Of a DNA stretch of 64,000 nucleotides, positions 26,604-34,634 are shown piece by piece. The position numbers and the translations under genes are program-made. The stretch comes from Parasedimentitalea marina (lineage in GTDB: Bacteria > Pseudomonadota > Alphaproteobacteria > Rhodobacterales > Rhodobacteraceae): the NCBI RefSeq assembly GCF_004006175.1, contig NZ_CP033219.1, forward strand, positions 4,092,001-4,156,000, written 5' to 3'. Numbering within the stretch: the first letter of the stretch is position 1; each line of letters opens with the position of its first letter. The notes under the pieces are model-generated. The model was not told where the DNA came from. It was given only the letters and a program-made list of their open reading frames with translations, and did no database searches.

Positions 26604-27230
26604 ATGGCAGGATGCTGCGGCCACAACGCCCAATTCGATGGCGTATCGGCAGATTACAAACGAAGACTATGGCTGGTGATCGCGATCAACGCCGCCATGT
26701 TTGGGGTCGAGATGAGTGCTGGTCAGATGTCCGGCAGTCAGGCGCTCAAGGCGGATGCGCTGGATTTTCTGGGGGATGCGCTGACCTATGGTATTTCGCT
26801 GGCCGTGATCGGAGCCACGCTTCGCACCCGGTCGTTGGCCGCGATGGGTAAGGGCATCAGCCTGTTGTTGATGGGGGTCTGGGTGTTTGGATCAACCGTT
26901 TACTCGGTGTTTTATGTCGGGGTGCCACAGGCGCAGATCATGGGCTCGATCGGCTTTATGGCGCTGGCTGCCAACCTGGCCTCGGTGATGATCCTGGCCC
27001 GCTACAAGGACGGCGATGCCAATGTGCGGTCGGTCTGGCTGTGTTCGCGCAATGACGCCATTGGCAACGTCGCTGTGATGATCGCGGCGCTGGGAGTTTG
27101 GGGCACCGCAACTGGCTGGCCTGACTTGATCGTCGCCGGAATCATGGCTGGATTGTTCCTGAATTCCGCCTTCCAAATTCTGGTGCAGGCCATCAGGGAA
27201 CAAAAAAGTGAGGCGGCGCATGCGCACTAA
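26604..27230 (+). CDS. Cation diffusion facilitator-type metal exporter, short form
   Basis: 208-residue inner-membrane protein with six hydrophobic segments and the CDF metal-site pattern ALKADALDFLGDALTYG in helix 2 and SVWLCSRNDAIGNVAVMIA in helix 5. It ends right after the last helix, so the usual cytoplasmic C-terminal metal-binding domain is missing. A CCGH motif at the N-terminus (MAGCCGHN) could bind metal instead. The gene is divergent from a MerR regulator and is presumably induced by a soft or zinc-like metal. The ATG at 26604 is preceded by AAGGACAAGAG. Confidence 0.88.
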   Translation: MAGCCGHNAQFDGVSADYKRRLWLVIAINAAMFGVEMSAGQMSGSQALKADALDFLGDALTYGISLAVIGATLRTRSLAAMGKGISLLLMGVWVFGSTVYSVFYVGVPQAQIMGSIGFMALAANLASVMILARYKDGDANVRSVWLCSRNDAIGNVAVMIAALGVWGTATGWPDLIVAGIMAGLFLNSAFQILVQAIREQKSEAAHAH

Positions 27231-27350
27231 TGTGGCTCTAACAAGGGGATATTGACAGGTTTGACAGGAACAATGGCATGGATGAGACGCGATAGAACGA
27301 GTTGAATTCAGGCCATTGATCTTTGCCTCACTGAGGCGCAGGGTCGCAGC

Positions 27351-28292
27351 ATGGTAAAATCGTTAACATCGCATCGACCTTTGCTTGCCGTCGGACTTAA
27401 AGTCGCCGCCATCGGGTTGTTCACCACTATGGCGGCGATGATCAAGGCCACTGCCGAAGATGTTCCCGCTGGCGAGGCGGTTTTCTTTCGATCATTGTTT
27501 GCAATTCCGGTGATCGTCATCTGGCTGGCCATGCGCGGCGAGCTGCGCAATGGATTGGTCGCGAAGAACCCCATGGGCCATGTCTGGCGTGGCGTACTGG
27601 GGACAACCGCAATGGGCCTGACCTTTACCGGCCTGGGTATGTTGCCCCTGCCCGAAGTTACTGCCATCGGATTTGCAACGCCCATTTTTACTCTGGTTTT
27701 GGCTGCTGTGTTTCTCGGAGAGACCATCCGCCTGATCCGTATCAGTGCCGTTGTCATTGGCTTGGCCGGGGTGATGGTAATGATCTGGCCACGTCTGACA
27801 GGCGGCGCGGATATTGGCGACACCGCCATGTTAGGCGCTATTTTGATCCTGTTCGCCACCATCGCGCGGGCCATGGTGCAAATCCATATCCGACAATTGG
27901 TGCAGACCGAGCACACGGCCGCCATCGTGTTCTATTTCTCAGCCACCGCCACAGGTCTATCACTGCTGACCCTGCCGTTTGGCTGGCAGGTGCCCAGCTG
28001 GAACATTATGTTACTGCTAATCGGCAGCGGATTGATCGGCGGCGTGGCGCAGATACTGGTGACCTCGTCTTATCGCTTTGCCGCCGCCTCGATGCTGGCG
28101 CCTTATGACTATGCCTCGATGCTGTTCGCCATCATCATCGGCTATGTCTGGTTCGCCGAGCTGCCCACATTGGTCATGCTGTCAGGGGCCACGCTGGTCA
28201 TTGCAGGCAATGCACTGGTGATCTGGCGTGAAAGCCGTTTGGGATTGGTGCGTGGCAAAACGCGCCCAATGATTGATCCCAAAGGCGGATAA
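27351..28292 (+). CDS. DMT superfamily (EamA) transporter
   Basis: Ten-helix membrane protein of 313 residues made of two EamA repeats (about residues 15-145 and 165-300). FRSLFAIP and LGETIRLIRISA are family-typical. Such proteins export or import small metabolites; the substrate is unknown. It stands alone, with a 120-base leader and a hairpin after it. A 14-base sequence just beyond its stop is repeated after the CDF gene. Confidence 0.88.
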   Translation: MVKSLTSHRPLLAVGLKVAAIGLFTTMAAMIKATAEDVPAGEAVFFRSLFAIPVIVIWLAMRGELRNGLVAKNPMGHVWRGVLGTTAMGLTFTGLGMLPLPEVTAIGFATPIFTLVLAAVFLGETIRLIRISAVVIGLAGVMVMIWPRLTGGADIGDTAMLGAILILFATIARAMVQIHIRQLVQTEHTAAIVFYFSATATGLSLLTLPFGWQVPSWNIMLLLIGSGLIGGVAQILVTSSYRFAAASMLAPYDYASMLFAIIIGYVWFAELPTLVMLSGATLVIAGNALVIWRESRLGLVRGKTRPMIDPKGG

Positions 28293-28319
28293 GCGGCTCT
28301 AACAAGGGATTTTCGGTTT

Positions 28320-28345
28320 GGGCAGCACCCGAAACGATGCTGCCC
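28320..28345. terminator. Hairpin between convergent DMT and SDR genes
   Basis: GGGCAGCA and TGCTGCCC form an eight-base-pair stem around a ten-base loop, between the two convergent stops. A short T-run follows on the plus strand. Confidence 0.55.
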
Positions 28346-28354
28346 CAATTGGTT

Positions 28355-29053
28355 TTATACCGACCGGGTAAGCCCACCATCAATGCGGATGTTCTGACCT
28401 GTTGTATAGGCGGCATCATCCGAGGCCAGATGGGCAATCAGCGCTGATACTTCATGCGCAGTGCCATAGCGTCCCATGGGAATCCGCGCCTTGCGATCCT
28501 CGGTTTCTGGCAGGCTGTCGATAAAGCCGGGTAACACGTTGTTCATGCGCACACCCTGAGCGGCAAACTTATCGGCAAACAGCTTGGTAAAACTGGCCAG
28601 CCCAGCGCGGAACACGCCGGATGTTGGGAACAGCGGGTCCGGCTCAAAGACCGCGAAGGTCGAAATATTGATGATGGACCCTTTGCCCTGTGCTGCCATG
28701 ATAGGGGCCACCATGCGTGCAGGCCGGATCACGTTCAGCAAATAATAGTCCATTCCCAGATGCCAGTCGTCATCGCTGATATCCATGATGTCACCCTTGG
28801 GGCCGTGGCCTGCCGAATTGATCAAGACATCAATACGCCCCCAGCGCTCCATCGTCTTATCAACTAAAGTCTGCAAATCCGCCTGCACCATATTTGACCC
28901 GGTGACGCCAACCCCACCCAGTTCCTGCGCAAGGGCCTCTCCCTTGCCCGATGCCGACAGAATGGCCACTTGGTAGCCCTGCTGCGCCAGGTGGCGCGCC
29001 GCGTCTGCCCCCATCCCGCTGCCACCTGCGGTGATCATCGCTACTTTGGTCAT
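28355..29053 (-). CDS. Atypical short-chain dehydrogenase-like protein
   Basis: 232 residues with an SDR fold: TAGGSGMGADAARHLA cofactor loop, NSAG near residue 87 and a C-terminal IRIDGGLTRSV end. The catalytic YxxxK is not present: in the matching place the chain reads SGVFRAGL, so Tyr is Ser and Lys is Arg. This matches an SDR subgroup annotated as BKR-like that lacks the normal tetrad. It may have a different catalytic mechanism or a binding role. It is divergent from a LysR regulator gene, which may control it. Confidence 0.85.
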   Translation of the reverse strand: MTKVAMITAGGSGMGADAARHLAQQGYQVAILSASGKGEALAQELGGVGVTGSNMVQADLQTLVDKTMERWGRIDVLINSAGHGPKGDIMDISDDDWHLGMDYYLLNVIRPARMVAPIMAAQGKGSIINISTFAVFEPDPLFPTSGVFRAGLASFTKLFADKFAAQGVRMNNVLPGFIDSLPETEDRKARIPMGRYGTAHEVSALIAHLASDDAAYTTGQNIRIDGGLTRSV

Positions 29054-29155
29054 ATCGTTCTCCTATCCGTTGCCCTTAAAATGGCGCGAGACGGTCCACT
29101 TGACCAATCATCTCTCATCGCGCAAGCCTGTAGAAAACCTACTGGCTGAGAATCG

Positions 29156-30016
29156 ATGCGATTGCCTAATCTCAACTCACTGCGAATGTTCGACGCCGCT
29201 GCGCGGCATCTAAACTTTCGCCTGGCCGCCGATGAGCTGAACCTGTCTCAGGGCGCGGTGGCGCAACAGGTCAGGCGCTTAGAGGCGGATTTGGGGCACA
29301 AACTGTTCTTTCGGCAGGCGCGCGGATTGTCCCTGACGGACGCTGGTCGCAGGTATCATCAACCGGTTCGTCAAGCATTGGAGCTGATCGAACAAGCCAC
29401 CAGCACTCTTGCCCCTTCCGAGCACAGGATTACCCTGTCTGTCCCCCCCTCCTTTGCAGCCAAGTGGTTGGTGCCAAGGCTCCCTGACTTCGAAGCGACC
29501 CATCCCGACATAGAATTGCGTATTCTGGCCGAAGAGAATTTGAGCGATTTCAAGCGTGATGGCATTGATCTTGCCATCCGTCTTGGAACCCGCCCTCGCG
29601 ATCCTGAGCTGCAAACCAAATTATTATCCCCAATGGATCTGGTTGCCGTAGCGCGCCCAGATGTGGCTCTAACACTGGGCCAAAAGCCGAAGATCGAGAT
29701 GCTGGCGCTGTCAGTGTTGATCCAGGACGGGCATCATTATTGGGACCGTCTGCTACGGGATGCCGGGCTGACGGCGACGCGGCGAGTGTTACAATTCAAC
29801 CAGACGGCGCTGGCAATGGATGCCGCCGTGAACGGTCAGGGACTGGCGCTGGTGCCACGCATATTTCTGGATGGTCAGCCCCTGCAGCAAATATGGCAGG
29901 CGCCGGTGATTGGGGATGCGGGGTTCTATGTGGTTTGGTCAGCTGAGAACCGTCAGAGCCCCAGCCGCCAGTTAGTCGTGGATTGGTTATTGTCGCAGGT
30001 TATCGCTTACGACTGA
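29156..30016 (+). CDS. LysR-family transcriptional regulator, GcvA-like
   Basis: 286-residue regulator with an N-terminal winged helix (LPNLNSLRMFDAAARHLNFRLAADELNLSQGAVAQQVRRLE) and a periplasmic-binding-fold effector domain from about residue 90. The opening and the RDGIDLAIRLG segment are like GcvA-type LysR proteins. It is divergent from the atypical SDR gene with 102 bases between starts, the usual LysR arrangement. Effector and targets are unknown. Confidence 0.9.
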   Translation: MRLPNLNSLRMFDAAARHLNFRLAADELNLSQGAVAQQVRRLEADLGHKLFFRQARGLSLTDAGRRYHQPVRQALELIEQATSTLAPSEHRITLSVPPSFAAKWLVPRLPDFEATHPDIELRILAEENLSDFKRDGIDLAIRLGTRPRDPELQTKLLSPMDLVAVARPDVALTLGQKPKIEMLALSVLIQDGHHYWDRLLRDAGLTATRRVLQFNQTALAMDAAVNGQGLALVPRIFLDGQPLQQIWQAPVIGDAGFYVVWSAENRQSPSRQLVVDWLLSQVIAYD

Positions 30017-30038
30017 ACCAACCGGACCCAAACACATA

Positions 30039-30060
30039 CGGGCGCCGCGATGGGCGCCCG
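30039..30060. terminator. Hairpin between convergent LysR and ilvE genes
   Basis: CGGGCGCC pairs with GGCGCCCG around a six-base loop, an eight-base-pair GC-rich stem between the two stops. No T-tract follows, so efficiency is uncertain. Confidence 0.5.
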
Positions 30061-30086
30061 CACTCGAGTTTCAGACAGATCGCAGA

Positions 30087-30953
30087 TTAAGCCCGAACCA
30101 ATGCCTCGTAGGCCTCGGCGATTTCGCGGGTCAGAGTGCCGACCTCAAAGGTATACTCACCAATCTGTCCCACTGGCGTCACTTCGGCGGCGGTGCCGGT
30201 CAGCCAGCACTGTTCAAACCCGGACATCTCTTCGGGCATGATGTGACGTTCATGGACGGTGACGCCGCGTTCTTTGAGCATGGCAATCACGGTCTGGCGG
30301 GTGATTCCATTAAGAAAGCTATCCGGCAATGGTGTGTGCACTTCGCCGTCTTTGACGAAGAAGATATTCGCGCCGGTCGCCTCAGCCACATAGCCGCGAT
30401 AGTCCATGAACAATGCATCCGAACAGCCCTTGGCCTCGGCCTTGTGCTTGGAGATGGTGCAGATCATGTACAGACCCGCCGCCTTGGCGTGTACCGGGAT
30501 AGTGTCCGGGCTGGGCCGTTTGTATTCGGCGATATCCAGCTTGGCGCCCTGCATCTTGGCGTCGCCGTAATAGGCACCCCACTCCCAGACTGCGATCGCC
30601 ATGCGGACAGGGTTCTTGGCCGAGGCTACACCCATGTCTTCTCCAGACCCACGCCACACCACGGCGCGGACATAGGCGTCCTGCAAACCGCTGGCCTTCA
30701 GCGCCTCGTCCTTGGCCGCTTCGATGTCATCGACCGAATAGGGCATCGGCATATCCAGCGCCTCGGCTGATTTCACCAAACGTTCCGAATGCAGACGGCT
30801 TTCGAAAATCTTACCGTTGTACGCGCGCTCGCCCTCAAAAACCGAAGAGGCATAATGCATGGCGTGAGACAGCACATGCACCTGTGCATCGCGCCACGGC
30901 ACCATTTCGCCATCCATCCAGATCACGCCATCGCGATCATCATATCCCGACAT
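30087..30953 (-). CDS. ilvE: Branched-chain amino-acid aminotransferase
   Basis: PLP-dependent class IV transaminase for leucine, isoleucine and valine. 288 residues. The catalytic lysine is most likely in SKHKAEAKG (near residue 165), and the class IV signature EATGANIFFVKDGEVHTP lies near residue 195. The start MSGYDDRDGVIWMDGEMVPW is typical of alphaproteobacterial IlvE. It is divergent from the petP-petR pair with a 159-base intergenic region. Confidence 0.95.
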   Translation of the reverse strand: MSGYDDRDGVIWMDGEMVPWRDAQVHVLSHAMHYASSVFEGERAYNGKIFESRLHSERLVKSAEALDMPMPYSVDDIEAAKDEALKASGLQDAYVRAVVWRGSGEDMGVASAKNPVRMAIAVWEWGAYYGDAKMQGAKLDIAEYKRPSPDTIPVHAKAAGLYMICTISKHKAEAKGCSDALFMDYRGYVAEATGANIFFVKDGEVHTPLPDSFLNGITRQTVIAMLKERGVTVHERHIMPEEMSGFEQCWLTGTAAEVTPVGQIGEYTFEVGTLTREIAEAYEALVRA

Positions 30954-31003
30954 GCTGTATCCTCCTAAGTATCGTCATCTTTTCACTTATTGCGCTCTCA
31001 ACG

Positions 31004-31016
31004 TCCGTATCGGACA
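31004..31016. promoter_or_regulatory. GTCCG-N3-CGGAC palindrome between ilvE and petP
   Basis: A perfect five-base inverted repeat with a three-base centre, in the intergenic region between divergent ilvE and petP. A related TCGGACGGAC run overlaps the petP start. It may be an operator of the MarR-type PetP or of PetR. Confidence 0.35.
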
Positions 31017-31112
31017 TATTATTGCGCCAAAACTTAGATTCGATACCTCTTCGCTCTTGGAATGTCAATAACGCTGACTTAAACTGACACAGCTGAGTTA
31101 GGGAGGCACAGT

Positions 31113-31625
31113 ATGTCGGACGGACGTTCAAGGCAGAGTTTTAGTGGCGAAAGTCTGCTTTTTCTTACTGACGAACAGCTGCGGCAAGGGATTGAGGCGA
31201 TGTTCTTCGCCTATCGCGGATTTACCGCTGACCCGGATCGCATTTTGTCGGAAATGGCTTATGGCCGCGCCCATCACCGCGCTGTTCACTTCATCAACCG
31301 CGCACCGGGTACCACGGTCAACAATCTGCTGGCCATTCTGGGCGTCACCAAGCAGTCACTGAACCGCGTTCTTAGGACATTGATCGGCGACGGCCTGGTC
31401 GAAAGCCGCGTGGGGACAGTTGATAAACGGGAACGGCATCTGTTCCTGACTGAACATGGACATGCGCTTGAAGCCACCCTGTCGGACGCCCAGCGCGCAC
31501 GGATGCGGTCGGCCTACAAAGACGCCGGTCCTGAGGCGGTGCAGGGATTCAAAAAAGTGCTGGAGGCGATGATGGATCCGGACATGCGCCGCGCCTATGC
31601 CAAATTAAGGGAAACAGGGTCATGA
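31113..31625 (+). CDS. petP: MarR-family regulator, PetP-like
   Basis: 170-residue winged-helix protein with the MarR core: TVNNLLAILGVTKQSLNRVLRTLIGDGLV recognition region and the wing in VGTVDKRERHLFLTEHG. It overlaps the next gene, an OmpR-type response regulator, by four bases. This pair matches petP-petR of Rhodobacter capsulatus, where they lie upstream of petABC and petR is needed for bc1-dependent growth. Here petABC is about 15 kb away. The assignment rests on gene pairing and family. Confidence 0.8.
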   Translation: MSDGRSRQSFSGESLLFLTDEQLRQGIEAMFFAYRGFTADPDRILSEMAYGRAHHRAVHFINRAPGTTVNNLLAILGVTKQSLNRVLRTLIGDGLVESRVGTVDKRERHLFLTEHGHALEATLSDAQRARMRSAYKDAGPEAVQGFKKVLEAMMDPDMRRAYAKLRETGS

Positions 31626-32323
31626 GCCAGTTTGACGCCCACCTGCTGATCGTCGACGACGACGAACGCATTCGTGACCTGCTAAAGAAATTTCTGATGC
31701 GGGCCGGATTTCTCGTTACCGCCGCCCGTGATGCGGCCCACGCGCGCCGGGTGCTGGCCGGGCTGGATTTTGACCTCATCGTGATGGACGTCATGATGCC
31801 CGGCGAGGACGGGGTGTCGCTGACAAAGTTCCTGCGCGAAACCCGCAGCACGCCGATCCTGTTGCTGACCGCGCGGGGCGAAACCGAGCATCGCATAGCC
31901 GGGCTGGAAGCCGGAGCGGACGATTACCTGTCCAAACCGTTTGAGCCCAAAGAACTATTGCTGAGAATCAATGCGATTTTGCGCCGGATGCCGGAAACTT
32001 CGGCCCGCGAAGCCGCACCCAAAGTTCTGCATCTGGGACCGATCCGTTATGATCTGGACCGGGGCGAAATGTGGCGAGGCGAGGAATTGATCCGCTTGAC
32101 CGGCACGGAAAGCCAATTGATGAAGATCTTTTCCGACTGCCCCGGAGAAGCCGTCAGCCGCTCAAAGCTGGTCGAAGATCTGGGCCGCGACCGGGGGCAG
32201 GCGCAGGAACGTGCAGTGGATGTGCAGATCACCCGGCTGCGCCGCAAGATTGAGCCAAACCCAAAACAGCCGCAATATCTGCAAACCGTGCGCGGTGCCG
32301 GATACATGCTAGCACCCGACTAG
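31622..32323 (+). CDS. petR: OmpR-family response regulator, PetR-like
   Basis: 233-residue regulator: receiver domain (LLIVDDDERIRDLL start, phosphoacceptor Asp in DLIVMDVMMPGEDG near residue 58, conserved Lys in YLSKPF) and a C-terminal winged helix with QITRLRRKIEPNP and TVRGAGYML. No histidine kinase gene lies beside it; the partner is the MarR-type gene with which it overlaps. In R. capsulatus the PetR homologue is essential for respiratory and photosynthetic growth, so a central energy role is likely. Confidence 0.87.
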   Translation: MSQFDAHLLIVDDDERIRDLLKKFLMRAGFLVTAARDAAHARRVLAGLDFDLIVMDVMMPGEDGVSLTKFLRETRSTPILLLTARGETEHRIAGLEAGADDYLSKPFEPKELLLRINAILRRMPETSAREAAPKVLHLGPIRYDLDRGEMWRGEELIRLTGTESQLMKIFSDCPGEAVSRSKLVEDLGRDRGQAQERAVDVQITRLRRKIEPNPKQPQYLQTVRGAGYMLAPD

Positions 32324-32387
32324 ACCTCGCCGAACCAACAACCTGAGCTACTCTTCTGAACATACATGTCAGCTCAGGAGCTTAATT

Positions 32388-33185
32388 ATGTCGGCCTTCC
32401 ATCCTATTCGCACCATTCCATTGATGGTTGCGCTGTCGCTAGCCGGGCCCATATCAGCCGCAGACCTGTGTCAGGGGTTTGGACCACAAACCCCGCGCGA
32501 CATCACCAAAACAACGGGTAGTAATCCGCAAAGCTTTCCTTTTGCACCGCCGTCAACGGACTTGAACCTGTGCAACATCCACACCCATACCAACGCCGAG
32601 CACAAGGGTCCGGGGTTTTCGATCTTTGCCGGTGACGGTGAGCATGGCGGTTACAAATGCAACGAAAGCAACTATTTGAACGCGGCTGAACTGGAAGATC
32701 CAACCCATGGCCAAGGGGCATTTCAAGGTGCCAAACCAGGCGACACTATCGAGGTCCATTGGGTGCATACCTCGTGCCAGGTGACCCCGGGCAAAGGGTT
32801 GGGCGCCTGCATGAGCGAAAGCTGCGCCAACCCAACGCTGCGTGTCGAGGCCCAGGTGTTTTTGGTTGTGAATGACATTAGTGCCATGAATTTCAACGAT
32901 CTGGCCTATGGTGGCCACATGGTGGATGGGCTGCATCAACCCAGATCTATCCCATCGACCACCGGCGAGCCCGTTGTTTTCCTTGGGTCCACCACCGGCT
33001 CCTCTTTCTCTCAGTTCACATGTTCACCGTTGCAGGTCACATGGAGCGTCCGGCCCAATTGTGCCAAGGTCAACTATAGCACGCTGAATGCCTGGGTGGA
33101 AAATGGCAATGTCTTTGAAGAAGACCACAGTCACGGTGTGCGTCAACTGGTCAAAGCAAAGGAATTGCTGTCTCCGATCAACTGA
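32388..33185 (+). CDS. Probable delta-class carbonic anhydrase, exported
   Basis: 265 residues with a signal peptide (hydrophobic to ISAADLC, cleavage near residue 25). The motif LNLCNIHTHTNAEHKGPGF near residue 60, with clustered Cys, His and Glu, matches proteins annotated as bacterial delta-class carbonic anhydrases, a metalloenzyme class first known from diatoms and dinoflagellates; it would interconvert CO2 and bicarbonate in the periplasm. Further cysteines (C85, several around residues 128-147, C205 and C216) suggest disulfides. A ribosome site (AGGAG) precedes the ATG at 32388. I rely on motif memory rather than a search, so the family is probable but not certain. Confidence 0.75.
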   Translation: MSAFHPIRTIPLMVALSLAGPISAADLCQGFGPQTPRDITKTTGSNPQSFPFAPPSTDLNLCNIHTHTNAEHKGPGFSIFAGDGEHGGYKCNESNYLNAAELEDPTHGQGAFQGAKPGDTIEVHWVHTSCQVTPGKGLGACMSESCANPTLRVEAQVFLVVNDISAMNFNDLAYGGHMVDGLHQPRSIPSTTGEPVVFLGSTTGSSFSQFTCSPLQVTWSVRPNCAKVNYSTLNAWVENGNVFEEDHSHGVRQLVKAKELLSPIN

Positions 33186-33187
33186 GA

Positions 33188-33367
33188 CTGTATAAAATCC
33201 GTCGCGTAGAGGTTCATTATCAAGACAGGTCCGTTGTTCGCATTGGTTTCGATCGCAACGAAGGCGCTGGTTATATTGCTGCTTTTAACGAAGCGCGGGG
33301 CGAAAATGAGCAGGGTGAAACATACAATATCTTATTTGATCTGGACGGTAAGGATGAAATGGGTTGA
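33188..33367 (+). pseudogene. Coding-like open segment without a start, after the carbonic anhydrase gene
   Basis: In the frame one base back from the carbonic anhydrase gene, about 59 codons stay open to a TGA at 33365 and read like real protein (YKIRRVEVHYQDRS, FDRNEGAGYIAAFNEARG, NILFDLDGKDEMG). No ATG, GTG or TTG opens it. It may be a gene remnant or a chance open frame. The rest of the gap to the next gene (33368-33464) shows nothing. Confidence 0.3.
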
Positions 33368-33464
33368 TCGGGCCACGTTTGGCACAACACCAGGTAAAAC
33401 CTGACTTGTGGCCCGCCCCTGTGGGGCCATAAGCTGTTGGCGAATACCAATAGGTGACTTGCCC

Positions 33465-34391
33465 ATGACCACAGCCTTGATTACCCACGCCGATTGCCTG
33501 ACCCATGTCACTCCCGAAGGCCACCCGGAACGCGTTGCCCGGTTGGAACACGTGCTGCATGCGCTGGAACCGCTGGACCTGCTGCGCGTGCGCGCGCCCA
33601 TGGCAGCCGAAGATGACATCTTGCGTATCCATCCGGCCTCGCATCTGGAAAACCTGCGCAAAGCCCGGCCAAACGAAGGGTTTAAGCAGGTAGACGGCGA
33701 CACGTTTTTGTCGCCCGGTTCGTTAGACGCGGCCTTCAGGGCGGCAGGTGCCGTTATACGCGGCGTTGACATGGTGCTTACCGGAGAGGCCCAAAACGCC
33801 TTTGCTGCCATCCGCCCACCGGGGCATCATGCAGAAACCGACACCGCCATGGGGTTCTGCCTGTTTGGCAATGCGGCGCTGGCCGCCAAACATGCGCTGG
33901 ACCACCACGGACTTAGCCGCGTCGCCGTGGTCGATTTCGATGTTCACCACGGCAACGGCACCCAGGATCTGCTGTGGGATGAAAAGCACGCACTGGTGAT
34001 CACCTCGCAGCAAATGCCACTATGGCCCGGATCTGGCCGCGTTGACGAAGACGGCGCCTATGGGAACATTCTCAACATGCCTTTGCCCGCCGAAAGTGGT
34101 AGCGCTGAAATGCGCGCCGCCTATCAGGAGAAGGCCTTTCCCCGGTTGCGCGACTTTAAACCGGAATTGATCATCATTTCCGCTGGCTTTGATGCCCATC
34201 GGGACGACCCTTTGGCCAATCTGAACTGGACGACACAGGATTTCGCCTGGATCACCGCCGAACTCTGCGTCCTTGCGCAAGATCTGTGCGGCGGGCGTAT
34301 CGTCTCGACTTTGGAAGGCGGGTATGATCTGAACGCGCTAAGCACGGCCTGCAAGGCACATGTAGACGAATTGATAAAGGCATCCGAATGA
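33465..34391 (+). CDS. Histone-deacetylase-family deacetylase
   Basis: About 308 residues of the class II HDAC/acetoin-utilisation/acetylpolyamine deacetylase family; zinc-dependent amide hydrolase. The catalytic residues are in place: paired histidines in RPPGHHA, zinc ligands in VDFDVHHGNGTQ and SAGFDAHRDDP, and the GGYDL end motif. The ATG at 33465 (MTTALITHADC) was chosen over an upstream frame because family members start at this point. The stop overlaps xseB by four bases. Substrate (acetyl-lysine protein or acetylpolyamine) is unknown. Confidence 0.9.
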   Translation: MTTALITHADCLTHVTPEGHPERVARLEHVLHALEPLDLLRVRAPMAAEDDILRIHPASHLENLRKARPNEGFKQVDGDTFLSPGSLDAAFRAAGAVIRGVDMVLTGEAQNAFAAIRPPGHHAETDTAMGFCLFGNAALAAKHALDHHGLSRVAVVDFDVHHGNGTQDLLWDEKHALVITSQQMPLWPGSGRVDEDGAYGNILNMPLPAESGSAEMRAAYQEKAFPRLRDFKPELIIISAGFDAHRDDPLANLNWTTQDFAWITAELCVLAQDLCGGRIVSTLEGGYDLNALSTACKAHVDELIKASE

Positions 34392-34630
34392 CCCAGACAC
34401 CCGTAGAAAACATGAGCTTTGAATTGGCCATGAAAGAGCTGGAAGCCGTAGTGGGCAAGTTGGAACGCGGAGACGTGGCGCTGGATGACTCGATCACACT
34501 GTATGAACGGGGTGCTGAATTGAAAAAGCGCTGCGAGGACGAGCTGAAGCGGGCCGAGGAAAAGGTTGCGGCGATCACGCTGGACGCCAGCGGCACTGCA
34601 ACCGGCACCACGCCGCTGGACGCGGGTTAA
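34388..34630 (+). CDS. xseB: Exodeoxyribonuclease VII small subunit
   Basis: 80-residue helical subunit of ExoVII, which degrades single-stranded DNA. The SFELAMKELEAVVGKLERGDVALDDSITLYERG core is highly typical. It is translationally coupled to the HDAC-like gene (ATGA overlap) and is followed by ispA, the common xseB-ispA-dxs order. Confidence 0.95.
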   Translation: MTQTPVENMSFELAMKELEAVVGKLERGDVALDDSITLYERGAELKKRCEDELKRAEEKVAAITLDASGTATGTTPLDAG

Positions 34631-34634
34631 GACA

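Noticed and set aside
34566..34634. Upstream start for ispA inside xseB
   Set aside because: It would overlap xseB by 65 bases and adds Arg/Pro-rich residues not found in FPP synthases; the TTG at 34635 is preferred.
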